From: Streptomyces sp. BA2
GTDB taxonomy: Bacteria > Actinomycetota > Actinomycetes > Streptomycetales > Streptomycetaceae
Length of the DNA stretch: 64,000 nt
NCBI RefSeq assembly: GCF_009769735.1
Contig: NZ_WSRO01000002.1
Span: 8,109,001-8,173,000, forward strand
Direction: 5' to 3'
This document shows positions 27,838-35,503 of this stretch, one piece after another. Every line of letters starts with the position of its first letter. Positions within the stretch are counted from its first letter, which is position 1. Under the pieces are notes generated by a model, which was not told where the DNA came from, ran no database searches, and was given only the letters and a program-made list of their open reading frames with translations. The translations under genes and the position numbers were made by a program.

Positions 27838-28881
27838 CTACCGAACGTTGTGAACGTTCTCCTGGTTGGCGCCGGGTACATCGACGAGCTGCAGGGCCGC
27901 CGCTTTCACGCCAGCCTCGAATCGGCTCTCGGCGTCGAGCTTCTCCATGATCGACGTGGTCATACGGCGCAGTGTGCGCGGCGAGATGCCGAGGGCCCGG
28001 GCGATCGAGTCGTCCTTGCTGCCGTTGGCAAGCAGCTTGATCACTGCCGTCTCGCGCTCGTCCAGTTCCACTTCGCCGGGGGTGTCCACGGCGCCCTTGG
28101 GGGCCGCCGTGGCGTCGGGCGGCACCGTGCCGTGCACCCAGCAGTGCTCGAAGGTGCCGCGCAGCAGCTGGCAGATGTCGGGGCCGCGGGCCTCCAGTGC
28201 GGTCATCTGTCCGTCACGGGGTGAAGCGGACATGTAGGCAAGGGCGTTGTCCACGAGGATCATCCGGAACGGCAGCACGGAGGCGAGTCGAACCTCGCAG
28301 CCGGCGTCCTTCAGGGCGGCCAGATGGGCACGGCCGTGGGGCAGGCTCGCCATCGAGTTGAGGTGGATGGCCCGCATGGTGACGCCCCTCTTCAGAGCGG
28401 TCTGATTGCGTTCCATGCTCTCCTGGAGCATGCGCTGCGGCAGGGGCGAGCCCGGGTGCATGCTCAGGATCTCGTTCTGCGCCTTGATGGCCGCGCCGTG
28501 CAGCGCGGCGGCGATGCTGTCCTCGCCGATCAGCAGATTGAGCTGGGCGTCGCTCTCCGTCCTCGACTGCAGGGCGAGGAGATTGGAGCCCAGGATCGCC
28601 ATGGTCTCCGACAGCTCTTCGTTGAGCGTGAGCCGCTCGCGTATCGCCTGCTGCTCGAGGGCGAGCAGCTGCGCCAGGGCCGTCTCCGGGTGGACGGCGA
28701 CGAAGGTGTCGCCGGCGGTGGTGGGCCGGATGAGACCCAGCTCGAGCAGAAGCGCCTCGGCTGCTTCGAAGGTCTGGTCGCTCAGCTTGAGGCGGGTCCG
28801 GGCCGCCGAGGTGCTCCTCCCTGATTCGGCCAACATATGGCGGAAGAGTTTGTGGGCGTCGACTGCGGTTTCCTGGTGCAT
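27838..28881 (-). CDS. LuxR-type HTH regulator with TrmB-like N-terminal half; probable cluster regulator
   Basis: A 347-residue regulator. The C-terminal about 65 residues (LDERETAVIKLLANGSKDDSIARALGISPRTLRRMTTSIMEKLDAESRFEAGVKA) form a LuxR/FixJ-type helix-turn-helix. The N-terminal region (FRHMLAESGRSTSAARTRLKLSDQTFEAAEALLLELGLIRP) looks like a TrmB/helical winged helix, and the middle (LALEQQAIRERLTLNEELSETMAIL...) is a helical linker with a phospholipase-D-like sensory fold, typical of this Streptomyces regulator class. It is divergent from the biosynthetic block across a 408-base gap and is the first intact gene after the decayed tRNA region. A pathway-specific activator role is inferred from position. 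Confidence 0.85.
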   Translation of the reverse strand: MHQETAVDAHKLFRHMLAESGRSTSAARTRLKLSDQTFEAAEALLLELGLIRPTTAGDTFVAVHPETALAQLLALEQQAIRERLTLNEELSETMAILGSNLLALQSRTESDAQLNLLIGEDSIAAALHGAAIKAQNEILSMHPGSPLPQRMLQESMERNQTALKRGVTMRAIHLNSMASLPHGRAHLAALKDAGCEVRLASVLPFRMILVDNALAYMSASPRDGQMTALEARGPDICQLLRGTFEHCWVHGTVPPDATAAPKGAVDTPGEVELDERETAVIKLLANGSKDDSIARALGISPRTLRRMTTSIMEKLDAESRFEAGVKAAALQLVDVPGANQENVHNVR

Positions 28882-29209
28882 GGGTCCCTCGAAATCGGGC
28901 GAGCTGGCGGGTTACCACAACTTTCAACGGTTTAAGTTTGAAACTGGCTTGGCCCCCCAGACGGGCCCTTCGGACCCGCTGCTGCACGTTAACTCATGAC
29001 TTCCGCTTATGGACATGGCACTGAGTGGCCACGGTTCCCGCTGGACTCTTGCAGGTTGAATCAGAAAGGATCGTGATGTCGATGCCCGGTGGCGGCTGAA
29101 AAGCAGCCAAGGGTTTCCGCCCGGTGTTTGTGCGAACCATGGCCCGTTTATCGGGAAGAGCTCGCCCGGCGCACCGGATTCTTTCTCTCCTGGCGCAGCG
29201 ATGGCGCTG

Positions 29210-29248
29210 CCCGGAGAGCTCCGGGGAATCTCGGGGGCAAAGCCCCGA
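29210..29248 (+). promoter_or_regulatory. Two consecutive hairpins in the leader of the biosynthetic operon
   Basis: CCCGGA-GAGC-TCCGGG (29210-29225) is followed by TCGGGGGC-AAA-GCCCCGA (29231-29248) and then a T-rich run (CGTCTTTTGCATT), about 40 bases before the first gene. The arrangement could attenuate transcription, but no obvious leader peptide with tandem Trp codons is present. The rest of the 408-base divergent gap (28882-29289) contains no recognisable gene. Confidence 0.35.
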
Positions 29249-29289
29249 CCGGATCACGTCTTTTGCATTACAGGGGGGATGACTGCGCG

Positions 29290-30816
29290 ATGGCATGGAC
29301 CACGTTGCCGGAACGCGTCGGCACACAGGCAGAGCAGCGCCCGGACGCCCCGGCCCTGCTCTGGCACGGGCAGGAGATCGGCTACGCCGAGCTGAGCGGC
29401 CTGGCCGGCACGGCTCGCCGAGGCCTCGAAGCGCTGGGGCTACCGGGCGAGGGCCCGGTAGCCCTGGTGGCCAAGAAATCTCCACAGGCCGTCGCGGTCC
29501 TGCTCGCCTGTCTTGCCCTGCGTCAGCCCGTGCTCATCCCTTCCGCCGAGCTGGGTGAGGAGACGCTGGGCGAACTTCTCGCCCGGGCTGGGGCTCCATG
29601 CCTGCCCAGTCCCTTGGCCCTCACGGACCAGGCGGCACACCCCGGGCTTGTGCTCGGCGAGCCCGCCGGGACCGAGGGCTCCGGGTGTCCGGCCCTGCCC
29701 GAGGACACCACTTTCCTGCTGACCACCTCTGGCTCGACCGGACTGCCCAAGGCCGTGCCCGTGTCCGCCGCCGCCCTCGACCGCTTCACCGCCTGGGCCG
29801 GGCAGCGGTTCGGGATCGGACCGGGATCCACCGTGCTCAACTACGCCCCGCTCAACTTCGACCTGTGTCTCCTCGACATCTGGACGACCCTGGCGAGCGG
29901 CGGCTGCGCGGCCCTCGTGGACCAGGACCTGGCGGTCAACCCGGCCCATCTGCTGCAGCAGTTCCAGGCCCGCCCGGTCCAGGTGGTGCAGGGCGTACCG
30001 ATGCTCTTCCAGCTGCTCGGACAGGCCGAACGGCTCTCCCGCGGCGATGAGTTCGCGCAGGTCGAGCACGTCCTGCTGACCGGCGACGCAATCTCCGCGA
30101 AGGGGCTCGGAGCCCTGCCGGGGCTCTTTCCGAAGGCCAGGCTGCACAACGTCTACGGCTGTACGGAGACCAACGACAGCTTCGTCCACGAGATCGACCC
30201 GGCCGTGGATCCGGGGCGCTACGGTTCGGTGCCGATCGGCAGCCCCGTCACCGGCGCCGACGCGCTCGTCCTCGATGAGGAGGGCGCCGTCCTCACCGGT
30301 GCGGGCCGGGGTGAACTCATGGTCCGTACGCCCTTCCAGAGCGCCGGATACCTCGACCCCGCCCTGGACGACGGCGTGTTCGTCCCGCACCCTGGCGGCG
30401 GCTCCGCCGAGCCGGGCGCGACCGGGCGCTGGTACCGCACCGGTGACCTGGTCCGGCGCCACCCGGACGGGACGCTGACGCTCGAGGGCCGGCGCGACTT
30501 CGTGGTCAAGGTCCGCGGAGTACGCATCAACACCGCCGAGGTGGAAGAGGCGCTGCGCCGGCATCCGGAGGTGGCGGACGCGGCGGTGCTCGCCCTCCCC
30601 GACGAGCGGGCGGGCAAACGGCTGCACGCGGTCGTGCAGCGCACCGGGCATTCGGCGCTCAACGGGCTTCAACTCCGCGAGCACGCCGCCAAGTTGCTGC
30701 CCAGAGTCGCCATTCCCTCGAAGGTCGACCTTGTGGACACCGCGCTGCCCCGCACTCCCACCGGAAAGCTCGACCGCAAGGCCGTGCTGGGACGGCTGCA
30801 CGGGCAGAGCGCCTGA
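29290..30816 (+). CDS. Free-standing amino-acid adenylating enzyme (carrier-protein loading ligase, PltF/RedM-like)
   Basis: A 508-residue ANL-superfamily ligase with A3 core LTTSGSTGLPKAVP, A5 NVYGCTETND, A7 YRTGDLVRR, A8 region VVKVRGVRINTAEVEEALRRH, and catalytic Lys in PTGKLDRKA. Placed by eye on GrsA, its pocket reads D235, L236, L239, Q278, L299, T301, V322, D330, S331. The D-L-L opening recalls prolyl ligases of pyrrole pathways (recalled as DLLYLALVC), but the polar Q278, T301, D330 and S331 argue for a more polar amino acid; I infer glutamine. It probably loads the carrier protein encoded 120 bases downstream. The first gene of an 11-gene block; no ribosome binding site stands at the ideal distance, but a GGGGGG run lies 12 bases upstream. 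Confidence 0.85.
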   Translation: MAWTTLPERVGTQAEQRPDAPALLWHGQEIGYAELSGLAGTARRGLEALGLPGEGPVALVAKKSPQAVAVLLACLALRQPVLIPSAELGEETLGELLARAGAPCLPSPLALTDQAAHPGLVLGEPAGTEGSGCPALPEDTTFLLTTSGSTGLPKAVPVSAAALDRFTAWAGQRFGIGPGSTVLNYAPLNFDLCLLDIWTTLASGGCAALVDQDLAVNPAHLLQQFQARPVQVVQGVPMLFQLLGQAERLSRGDEFAQVEHVLLTGDAISAKGLGALPGLFPKARLHNVYGCTETNDSFVHEIDPAVDPGRYGSVPIGSPVTGADALVLDEEGAVLTGAGRGELMVRTPFQSAGYLDPALDDGVFVPHPGGGSAEPGATGRWYRTGDLVRRHPDGTLTLEGRRDFVVKVRGVRINTAEVEEALRRHPEVADAAVLALPDERAGKRLHAVVQRTGHSALNGLQLREHAAKLLPRVAIPSKVDLVDTALPRTPTGKLDRKAVLGRLHGQSA

Positions 30817-30935
30817 CTCCCGTACGAATCCACCCCGCTGCGGCACCCCGTCCGGCTGCCCTGCGGGCTCGCCCGGCTCGCCCGTGCGAGCCGTCCGATT
30901 CCCGTATGAACCCGTCACCCTTTCAGGAGGCCGAC

Positions 30936-31196
30936 ATGGCACGTATCGACGACATCAAGAAGTACCTGGTCGAGGAGTTCCTGCTCGACATCCCCGCCGA
31001 CGAGCTGGCCGACGACTACGACCTGCTGGCCAACGGCGTGATCGACAGCCTCGGCCTGCTCACCCTGGTCAGCTGGCTCGAGGACCGGTACCGCCTTGAC
31101 ATCGACGCCATGGAGATCGCCCCGGACAACTTCCGTTCGGTCGGCGACATCGAGACGTTCGTGGCCTCGGGCGACGTGCCGGCCGGAGCCAAGTAG
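30936..31196 (+). CDS. Stand-alone acyl/peptidyl carrier protein
   Basis: An 86-residue carrier protein. NGVIDSLGLLTLVSWLEDRY contains the DSL motif, with Ser38 as the phosphopantetheine attachment site. The four-helix acidic composition and length are typical. AGGAGG lies five bases before the ATG. It sits between the ligase and TrpD-like genes with a 2-base gap to the latter. In pyrrole-forming pathways an equivalent protein holds the aminoacyl thioester while a flavin dehydrogenase oxidises it; the same trio (ligase, carrier, dehydrogenase) is present here. Confidence 0.95.
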   Translation: MARIDDIKKYLVEEFLLDIPADELADDYDLLANGVIDSLGLLTLVSWLEDRYRLDIDAMEIAPDNFRSVGDIETFVASGDVPAGAK

Positions 31197-31198
31197 CC

Positions 31199-32275
31199 GT
31201 GACCGAACTGCTCCACAGCCTCGTGGCCCGCACCCGGCCGGTGACCGTCCAGGAATGGGACGGCTTCTGGGACCGGCTGCGGCACAAGGAACTGCACCCC
31301 GGAGAGGCCCTCGCCACGGTCAGTGCGCTGTCCACCCGGATGCCGCAGGCGCAGACCGCGGTGGCGCTCGTGGCCTCGCTGGACGCACGGCGCGAGCAGC
31401 CGGCGTCCTGGCCGGGCACGGTCAACGTGGTCGGCACCGGGGGTGGCCCTGCCACTTTCAACCTGACCACCGCTTCGGTCCTGGTCGCGGCCGCCACCGG
31501 CGTCAAGGTCGTGAAGACCGGGTCGCGCGGCTACACCAGCCGATTCGGCTCCATCGACCTCCTCGAACGCCTCGGCATCCCCACCGCCTCCTCGTACGCC
31601 GAGTGCGAGGACATGCTCGACGCCCATGGCATCGCCTTCGCGGACGGGTTCGTCTACCCGGCGGAGCTGAGCCGTCTGGCGCGGGCGATCCTCCCGTACG
31701 GCATGAAGCAGGTCGGCCGGATCTTCAACGTCCTCGGCCCCTTCCTGGCGGCCGTTCCGGTCGGCGCCCAGCTGACGGGGGTCTCCGACGCGGCGCTCGT
31801 TCCGGCCCTGGCGGAGGTGGCGGACTCGCTGTCGGGGCGCGAGGTCTGGCTGCTCCACAACAACCACGGGGTGGACGAGCTGATCGGGTTCGCGAGGAAC
31901 ACGATCCGTACCGGGGCAGGCAGCCCGGACCTGACGATCGAGCCCGGAACTCTGGACGGGGTGTGCCTCCACCCGGGCACGCTCGCCGAACTGGGTCCGA
32001 ATTACGACGACGCGGGGTCGCCGGTCCCGCAGCTGCTCGCGCTGCTCGGCGGGGACGGGCCCGACGCCGCCGTGCAGAGCATCTGCCTGAACGCGGCCGC
32101 GGCGGCGGTCGCTTCGGGCACCCGCACCGATTGGGCGGAAGCCTTCCGAGTCGCTCAGAACGCGATGCACTCGGGCGCCGCGCTCGAGTTGGTCGAGCGG
32201 CTGCGCGCATTTCGCCGGGCGCGGTCGCACCCGGCGGGCAACCAGGGGGAGCCGGTGATGGCACGTGTCGGCTGA
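31199..32275 (+). CDS. TrpD-like phosphoribosyltransferase with altered acceptor site
   Basis: A 358-residue homologue of anthranilate phosphoribosyltransferase, a class-IV PRTase. The fold markers are present: VVGTGGGPATFNLTTASV, KTGSRGYTSRFGSIDLLERLG, IFNVLGPF and the Mg-binding HGVDELIGF (Asp226-Glu227). The PRPP loop GTGGD reads GTGGG. The residues that hold anthranilate in characterised enzymes are changed: KHGN is KTGS (His107 to Thr, Asn109 to Ser), and the Arg164 position in the MKxVxxxRxxLGxR region aligns with Gly168. PRPP chemistry is therefore probably kept with a different amine acceptor, which I infer to be an aminopyrrole carboxylate. It overlaps the TrpA-like gene by 11 bases. 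Confidence 0.88.
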   Translation: MTELLHSLVARTRPVTVQEWDGFWDRLRHKELHPGEALATVSALSTRMPQAQTAVALVASLDARREQPASWPGTVNVVGTGGGPATFNLTTASVLVAAATGVKVVKTGSRGYTSRFGSIDLLERLGIPTASSYAECEDMLDAHGIAFADGFVYPAELSRLARAILPYGMKQVGRIFNVLGPFLAAVPVGAQLTGVSDAALVPALAEVADSLSGREVWLLHNNHGVDELIGFARNTIRTGAGSPDLTIEPGTLDGVCLHPGTLAELGPNYDDAGSPVPQLLALLGGDGPDAAVQSICLNAAAAAVASGTRTDWAEAFRVAQNAMHSGAALELVERLRAFRRARSHPAGNQGEPVMARVG

Positions 32276-33101
32276 ACCGACCCACGTAGCAGGCGCGTCG
32301 GAGCGGCGGTTCTTCGCGGGGCGCGGACCGTCGGACCCGGGGCTCGCGCTCTTCGTGAACGCCGGCGACCCGGGCCTGGACCGGCTGCGCGACCTCGTCC
32401 TGCTCCTGGACGAGGCGGGCGTGGACTGCCTGGAGCTCGCGGTGCCCTTCCCGGACTCGGTCACCGACGGCCCGGTCATCCGGCGCTCCGCCCGCCGGGC
32501 CCTGGACAGGGGGACGGACCTGGACGCCGTCCTGGGGTTCATCGCGGCGGTGCGGCCCCGGCTGCGGCACACCAAGGTGGCGCTGCTCGCGGACTGGCGG
32601 CACTCCGTACGGCCCGTGGGGATCAAGGAGTTCGTGGCCAAGTCCCGTGACTGCGGCGCTGACGGCGTCCTCTTGCACGGACTGCCGCCACGGGCGGCCC
32701 CGGGCTATCTGGAGGCCGCCGAGCGGATCGGCCAGCCCGTCGTCACCAGCTGTTACGCCGGGTCGGAACCCGACGTACTGGCGCAGGCGGCCCGGCATGC
32801 CACCGCCTATCTCTATCTCGTCGCCCACTACGGGCGTTCCGGGACCGCCCCGCCGCCCCGGGCGGACGCGCTGAGGCCGGTCCTCGCCACCCTGCGGGGC
32901 AGCACGGCCGCGCCGATCGCCGTGGGCTTCGGGGTACGGACCGGTGCGGACGTCCGGACGATGGGCGCACTCGGTGCCGACGCGGCGATTGTCGGCACAG
33001 CCCTGGTGGACCGCGTCGAGCAGGCGCAGAACGCCGGCGGCGACCTGCTCGCCGAGGTCGGCCGGTTCGTCGAAGGGCTGCGCCCGGAACCGGCGCACTG
33101 A
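32265..33101 (+). CDS. TrpA-like lyase (tryptophan synthase alpha homologue)
   Basis: A 278-residue TIM-barrel protein. LELAVPFPDSVTDGPVI matches the TrpA active-site segment: Glu57 and Asp68 correspond to the catalytic Glu49 and Asp60 of the Salmonella enzyme. Later phosphate-binding strands (VGFGVRTGADVRTMGALGADAAIVGTALVD) are also kept. TrpA cleaves indole-3-glycerol phosphate to indole and glyceraldehyde-3-phosphate; here it should release the free heterocycle made by the TrpC-like enzyme. The normal TrpA loop carrying LxGLPxE is recognisable as GVLLHGLPPRAA. The start is inside the end of the TrpD-like gene, indicating coupling. Confidence 0.88.
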   Translation: MSAEPTHVAGASERRFFAGRGPSDPGLALFVNAGDPGLDRLRDLVLLLDEAGVDCLELAVPFPDSVTDGPVIRRSARRALDRGTDLDAVLGFIAAVRPRLRHTKVALLADWRHSVRPVGIKEFVAKSRDCGADGVLLHGLPPRAAPGYLEAAERIGQPVVTSCYAGSEPDVLAQAARHATAYLYLVAHYGRSGTAPPPRADALRPVLATLRGSTAAPIAVGFGVRTGADVRTMGALGADAAIVGTALVDRVEQAQNAGGDLLAEVGRFVEGLRPEPAH

Positions 33102-33144
33102 CAGTCAACTACTTATTCACAGCAGAGTCGTTGGGGGGAAATCC

Positions 33145-33519
33145 GTGATCATTCGCAAGCTGGAAGACGTGAAGACCGTGGACTGGGGGAACGGCGTCAG
33201 CCGCAGATTCCTCCTCGAGGCCGACAACATGGGGTACACGGTCACCGACACCGTCGTGGCCGCCGGCTCCAAGTCCCTGCTCGAGTACCGCCGCCATCTC
33301 GAAGCCTGCTACTGCATCTCGGGCCGTGGCGAGGTCGTCGACATGGCGGGGGAGAGCCACCTCATCGAGCCGGGCACGCTCTACGCCCTCGACGAGCACG
33401 ACGCGCACTGGCTGATCGCCTGGCCGGAGGAGGACCTGCGCCTCGTCTGCGTTTTCACCCCGGCCCTCAACGGTGACGAGGTCCATTCGCTGGACGGCGC
33501 GGCCTCGTCCCACTACTGA
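33145..33519 (+). CDS. Ectoine-synthase-like cupin (EctC homologue)
   Basis: A 124-residue cupin aligning end to end with ectoine synthase: MIIRKLED at the N-terminus, LEACYCISGRGEV, PGTLYALDEHDAHWL, and LVCVFTPALNGDEVH at the C-terminus. The three metal ligands of EctC (Glu57, Tyr85, His93 in the Paenibacillus enzyme) correspond to Glu53, Tyr80 and His88. There is no ectA, ectB or ectD nearby, so it is not for ectoine osmoprotection. EctC closes a cyclic amidine by losing water, and the true enzyme is reported to cyclise glutamine to 5-amino-3,4-dihydropyrrole-2-carboxylate as a side reaction. I infer this reaction, perhaps on the carrier-bound thioester. The GTG start has a GGGGGGAA tract upstream. 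Confidence 0.9.
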   Translation: MIIRKLEDVKTVDWGNGVSRRFLLEADNMGYTVTDTVVAAGSKSLLEYRRHLEACYCISGRGEVVDMAGESHLIEPGTLYALDEHDAHWLIAWPEEDLRLVCVFTPALNGDEVHSLDGAASSHY

Positions 33520-33570
33520 CGCACCCCACCACCGTGCCGCGCACCGCCACCACCTTCCAGGAGTTCCACC

Positions 33571-34710
33571 GTGATCGAATGGTCAAGCGACCAGCGTGAC
33601 CTGCGCGACGGCCTCACCCCGTGGTTCGAGAAGTTCGGCGACGACCACTTCCGTTACGACAAGCAGGCCGAGTTCCCCCGCGTGCCGTGGGACGCCGTGG
33701 CCCAATCCGGGCTGCTCCGGCTGCCGTTCGGCGAGGAGTGGGGCGGGCTCGGACAGTCGCTGCTCACCACCATGTACGTCCTCGAAGGACTCGGCCACGG
33801 CTGTCGCAATGGCGGACTCAACTTCTCCGTCACCACCCACATGGTCAGCACCGGCGTGTCGCTGCAGCGGTTCGGCTCGGCCGAGCTCAAGCGGCGTCAT
33901 CTGCCGGGCGTCTGCGAAGGAACGACCATCGGCGCGCATGCGATCAGCGAACCGGGCAGCGGCTCGGACGCGATGAACATGCGCACCACCGCCATCGCCG
34001 ACGGCGATCACTTCGTGCTCAACGGCAGCAAGACCTTCGTCAGCAACGGCCCGGTGGCCGACCTGATCGTCGTCTACGCCAAGACGGACCCGACGGCGGG
34101 CCCGCTCGGGGTGACCGCGTTCCTGGTGGAGCGGGACACCCCTGGGCTCACCGTCGGCAACCCCATCGAGAAGATGGGCCTGAAGGCCTCGCCGCTGTGC
34201 GAGCTGTACTTCGACGACTGCCGGGTGCCCAAGGCGAATGTGATCGGCCGGGTCGGCACCGGCTTCCTGGTGCTCGATCACGTGATGAAGTGGGAGATCC
34301 TCTGCTCCTTCATCGTCGGCACGGGCGAGATGCAGCGCCGCCTGGAGAGCTGTATCGCGTACGCCGGTGAGCGCACGGCGTTCGGGCAGCCGATCGGTGG
34401 CTTCCAGTCGGTGGCCAACCGGATCGTCGACATGAAGATCGGCCTCGAGACCTCCCGCAAGTGGCTGTACGACACCGCACAGAAGGTCACCACCGGGCAG
34501 AAGGTCACGGTCGACCTGGCCACGGCGAAGCTGATCACCAGCCGGGCCGCGCTCGAATCCGCGCTGAGCGCCGTCCAGATCTTCGGCGGCAACGGCTACA
34601 TGGCCGAGTACGGCCTGGAGCAGGAGCTGCGCGGAGCCGTCGCCGGAACCATCTACTCCGGCACCACCGAGGTCCAGTACAGCCGTATCGCCTCGATGCT
34701 CGGCCTGTGA
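33571..34710 (+). CDS. Acyl-CoA-dehydrogenase-fold oxidase for a carrier-bound amino acid
   Basis: A 379-residue flavoprotein of the acyl-CoA dehydrogenase family. The flavin segment is AISEPGSGSDAM (residues 124-135), followed by VLNGSKTFVSNGPVADLIVV and QIFGGNGYMAEYGLEQELRGAVAGTIYSGTTEVQ. The segment HVMKWEILCSF places Glu242 where prolyl-carrier dehydrogenases such as PltE/RedW have their catalytic base (EWE-type), rather than at the C-terminal position of fatty-acid enzymes. With the ligase and carrier genes it should dehydrogenate a ring carbon next to the thioester, aromatising a pyrroline. One two-electron oxidation of the cyclic amidine would give an aminopyrrole. Confidence 0.88.
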   Translation: MIEWSSDQRDLRDGLTPWFEKFGDDHFRYDKQAEFPRVPWDAVAQSGLLRLPFGEEWGGLGQSLLTTMYVLEGLGHGCRNGGLNFSVTTHMVSTGVSLQRFGSAELKRRHLPGVCEGTTIGAHAISEPGSGSDAMNMRTTAIADGDHFVLNGSKTFVSNGPVADLIVVYAKTDPTAGPLGVTAFLVERDTPGLTVGNPIEKMGLKASPLCELYFDDCRVPKANVIGRVGTGFLVLDHVMKWEILCSFIVGTGEMQRRLESCIAYAGERTAFGQPIGGFQSVANRIVDMKIGLETSRKWLYDTAQKVTTGQKVTVDLATAKLITSRAALESALSAVQIFGGNGYMAEYGLEQELRGAVAGTIYSGTTEVQYSRIASMLGL

Positions 34711-34769
34711 GCCGGAGGAGCGGGAGAAGCGAGACAAGCGGGAGAACAGCTGTGACAGGGAGAACGACC

Positions 34770-35444
34770 ATGCAACCCACACTCGCCGCCACCGACTTCC
34801 TCGACCACGGCTCCGCCGAGGTGACCGGGTTCGTCGACGAGGTGCTGCCCGATGGCGGGGCCGACGACCGGGACCGGGCGGTGCGCCTGTACTACGCGGT
34901 CCGCGACAAGATCGGCTACGAGATCTACGGCGCCGACTTCTCCCGCGAGGGGCTGACCGCGTCGCAGGTCGTCAAGGCAGGCAAGGGACTGTGCATCCAC
35001 AAGTCCGTCCTGTACGCCTCCGCACTGCGCTCGGTCGGCATTCCGGCCCGGCTCGTGCTCACCGACGTACGCAACCATCTGTCGTCGCCGAAGATCCGGG
35101 AGTTCATCGGCGGTGACGTTTTCCACTACCACGCGCTCACCTCCGTACGGCTCGACGGCCGTTGGATGCGGGCCACCCCGGTGTTCAACCGGCTGCTCTG
35201 CCGCCTCTACGGCATGCGGCCGCTCGACTTCGACGGCACCGCCGACAGCGTCTACCACCCCTATGACGGCCAGGGGAAGGCGCACATGGAGTTTCTCAGA
35301 GAGCACGGCGAGTTCGACGATCTGCCCTACCAGCAGATCCTCGACGGCATGCGCAGCGCGCATCCGAAGATCTTCGCCGGCCCTGACCGGACCCGGTTCG
35401 CCGACGGGTCGCTGGTGGCCGATGCCGCCACCGAGCTCGCCTGA
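34770..35444 (+). CDS. Transglutaminase-like cysteine hydrolase/acyltransferase
   Basis: A 224-residue transglutaminase-core protein. KAGKGLCIHKSVLYASALRSVGIPARLVL contains the catalytic Cys75. FHYHALTSVRLDGRWMRATPVFN supplies the His (His119 or His121) and the acidic/Asn third member. This fold hydrolyses or transfers acyl groups from thioesters through a cysteine intermediate; relatives in antibiotic clusters move amino acids between carrier proteins. Here it may release the aminopyrrole carboxylate from the carrier so that the Trp-type enzymes can act on the free acid. The GTG at 34752 is an alternative start in frame. The residues after His121 are typical of bacterial members. Confidence 0.85.
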   Translation: MQPTLAATDFLDHGSAEVTGFVDEVLPDGGADDRDRAVRLYYAVRDKIGYEIYGADFSREGLTASQVVKAGKGLCIHKSVLYASALRSVGIPARLVLTDVRNHLSSPKIREFIGGDVFHYHALTSVRLDGRWMRATPVFNRLLCRLYGMRPLDFDGTADSVYHPYDGQGKAHMEFLREHGEFDDLPYQQILDGMRSAHPKIFAGPDRTRFADGSLVADAATELA

Positions 35445-35503
35445 CACCTCATCAATTTCCTTTGTTCATCAGCCTTTTCACCGCAATCGCGAGGACTACC
35501 GAC

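Noticed and set aside
29290..34710. Simple proline-to-pyrrole-2-carboxylate pathway (ligase, carrier, dehydrogenase)
   Set aside because: It would leave the EctC-like and all five Trp-like genes unexplained. Pyrrole-2-carboxylate has no exocyclic amine for TrpD-type phosphoribosylation, and the ligase pocket has polar residues not expected for proline. Kept only as a fallback.
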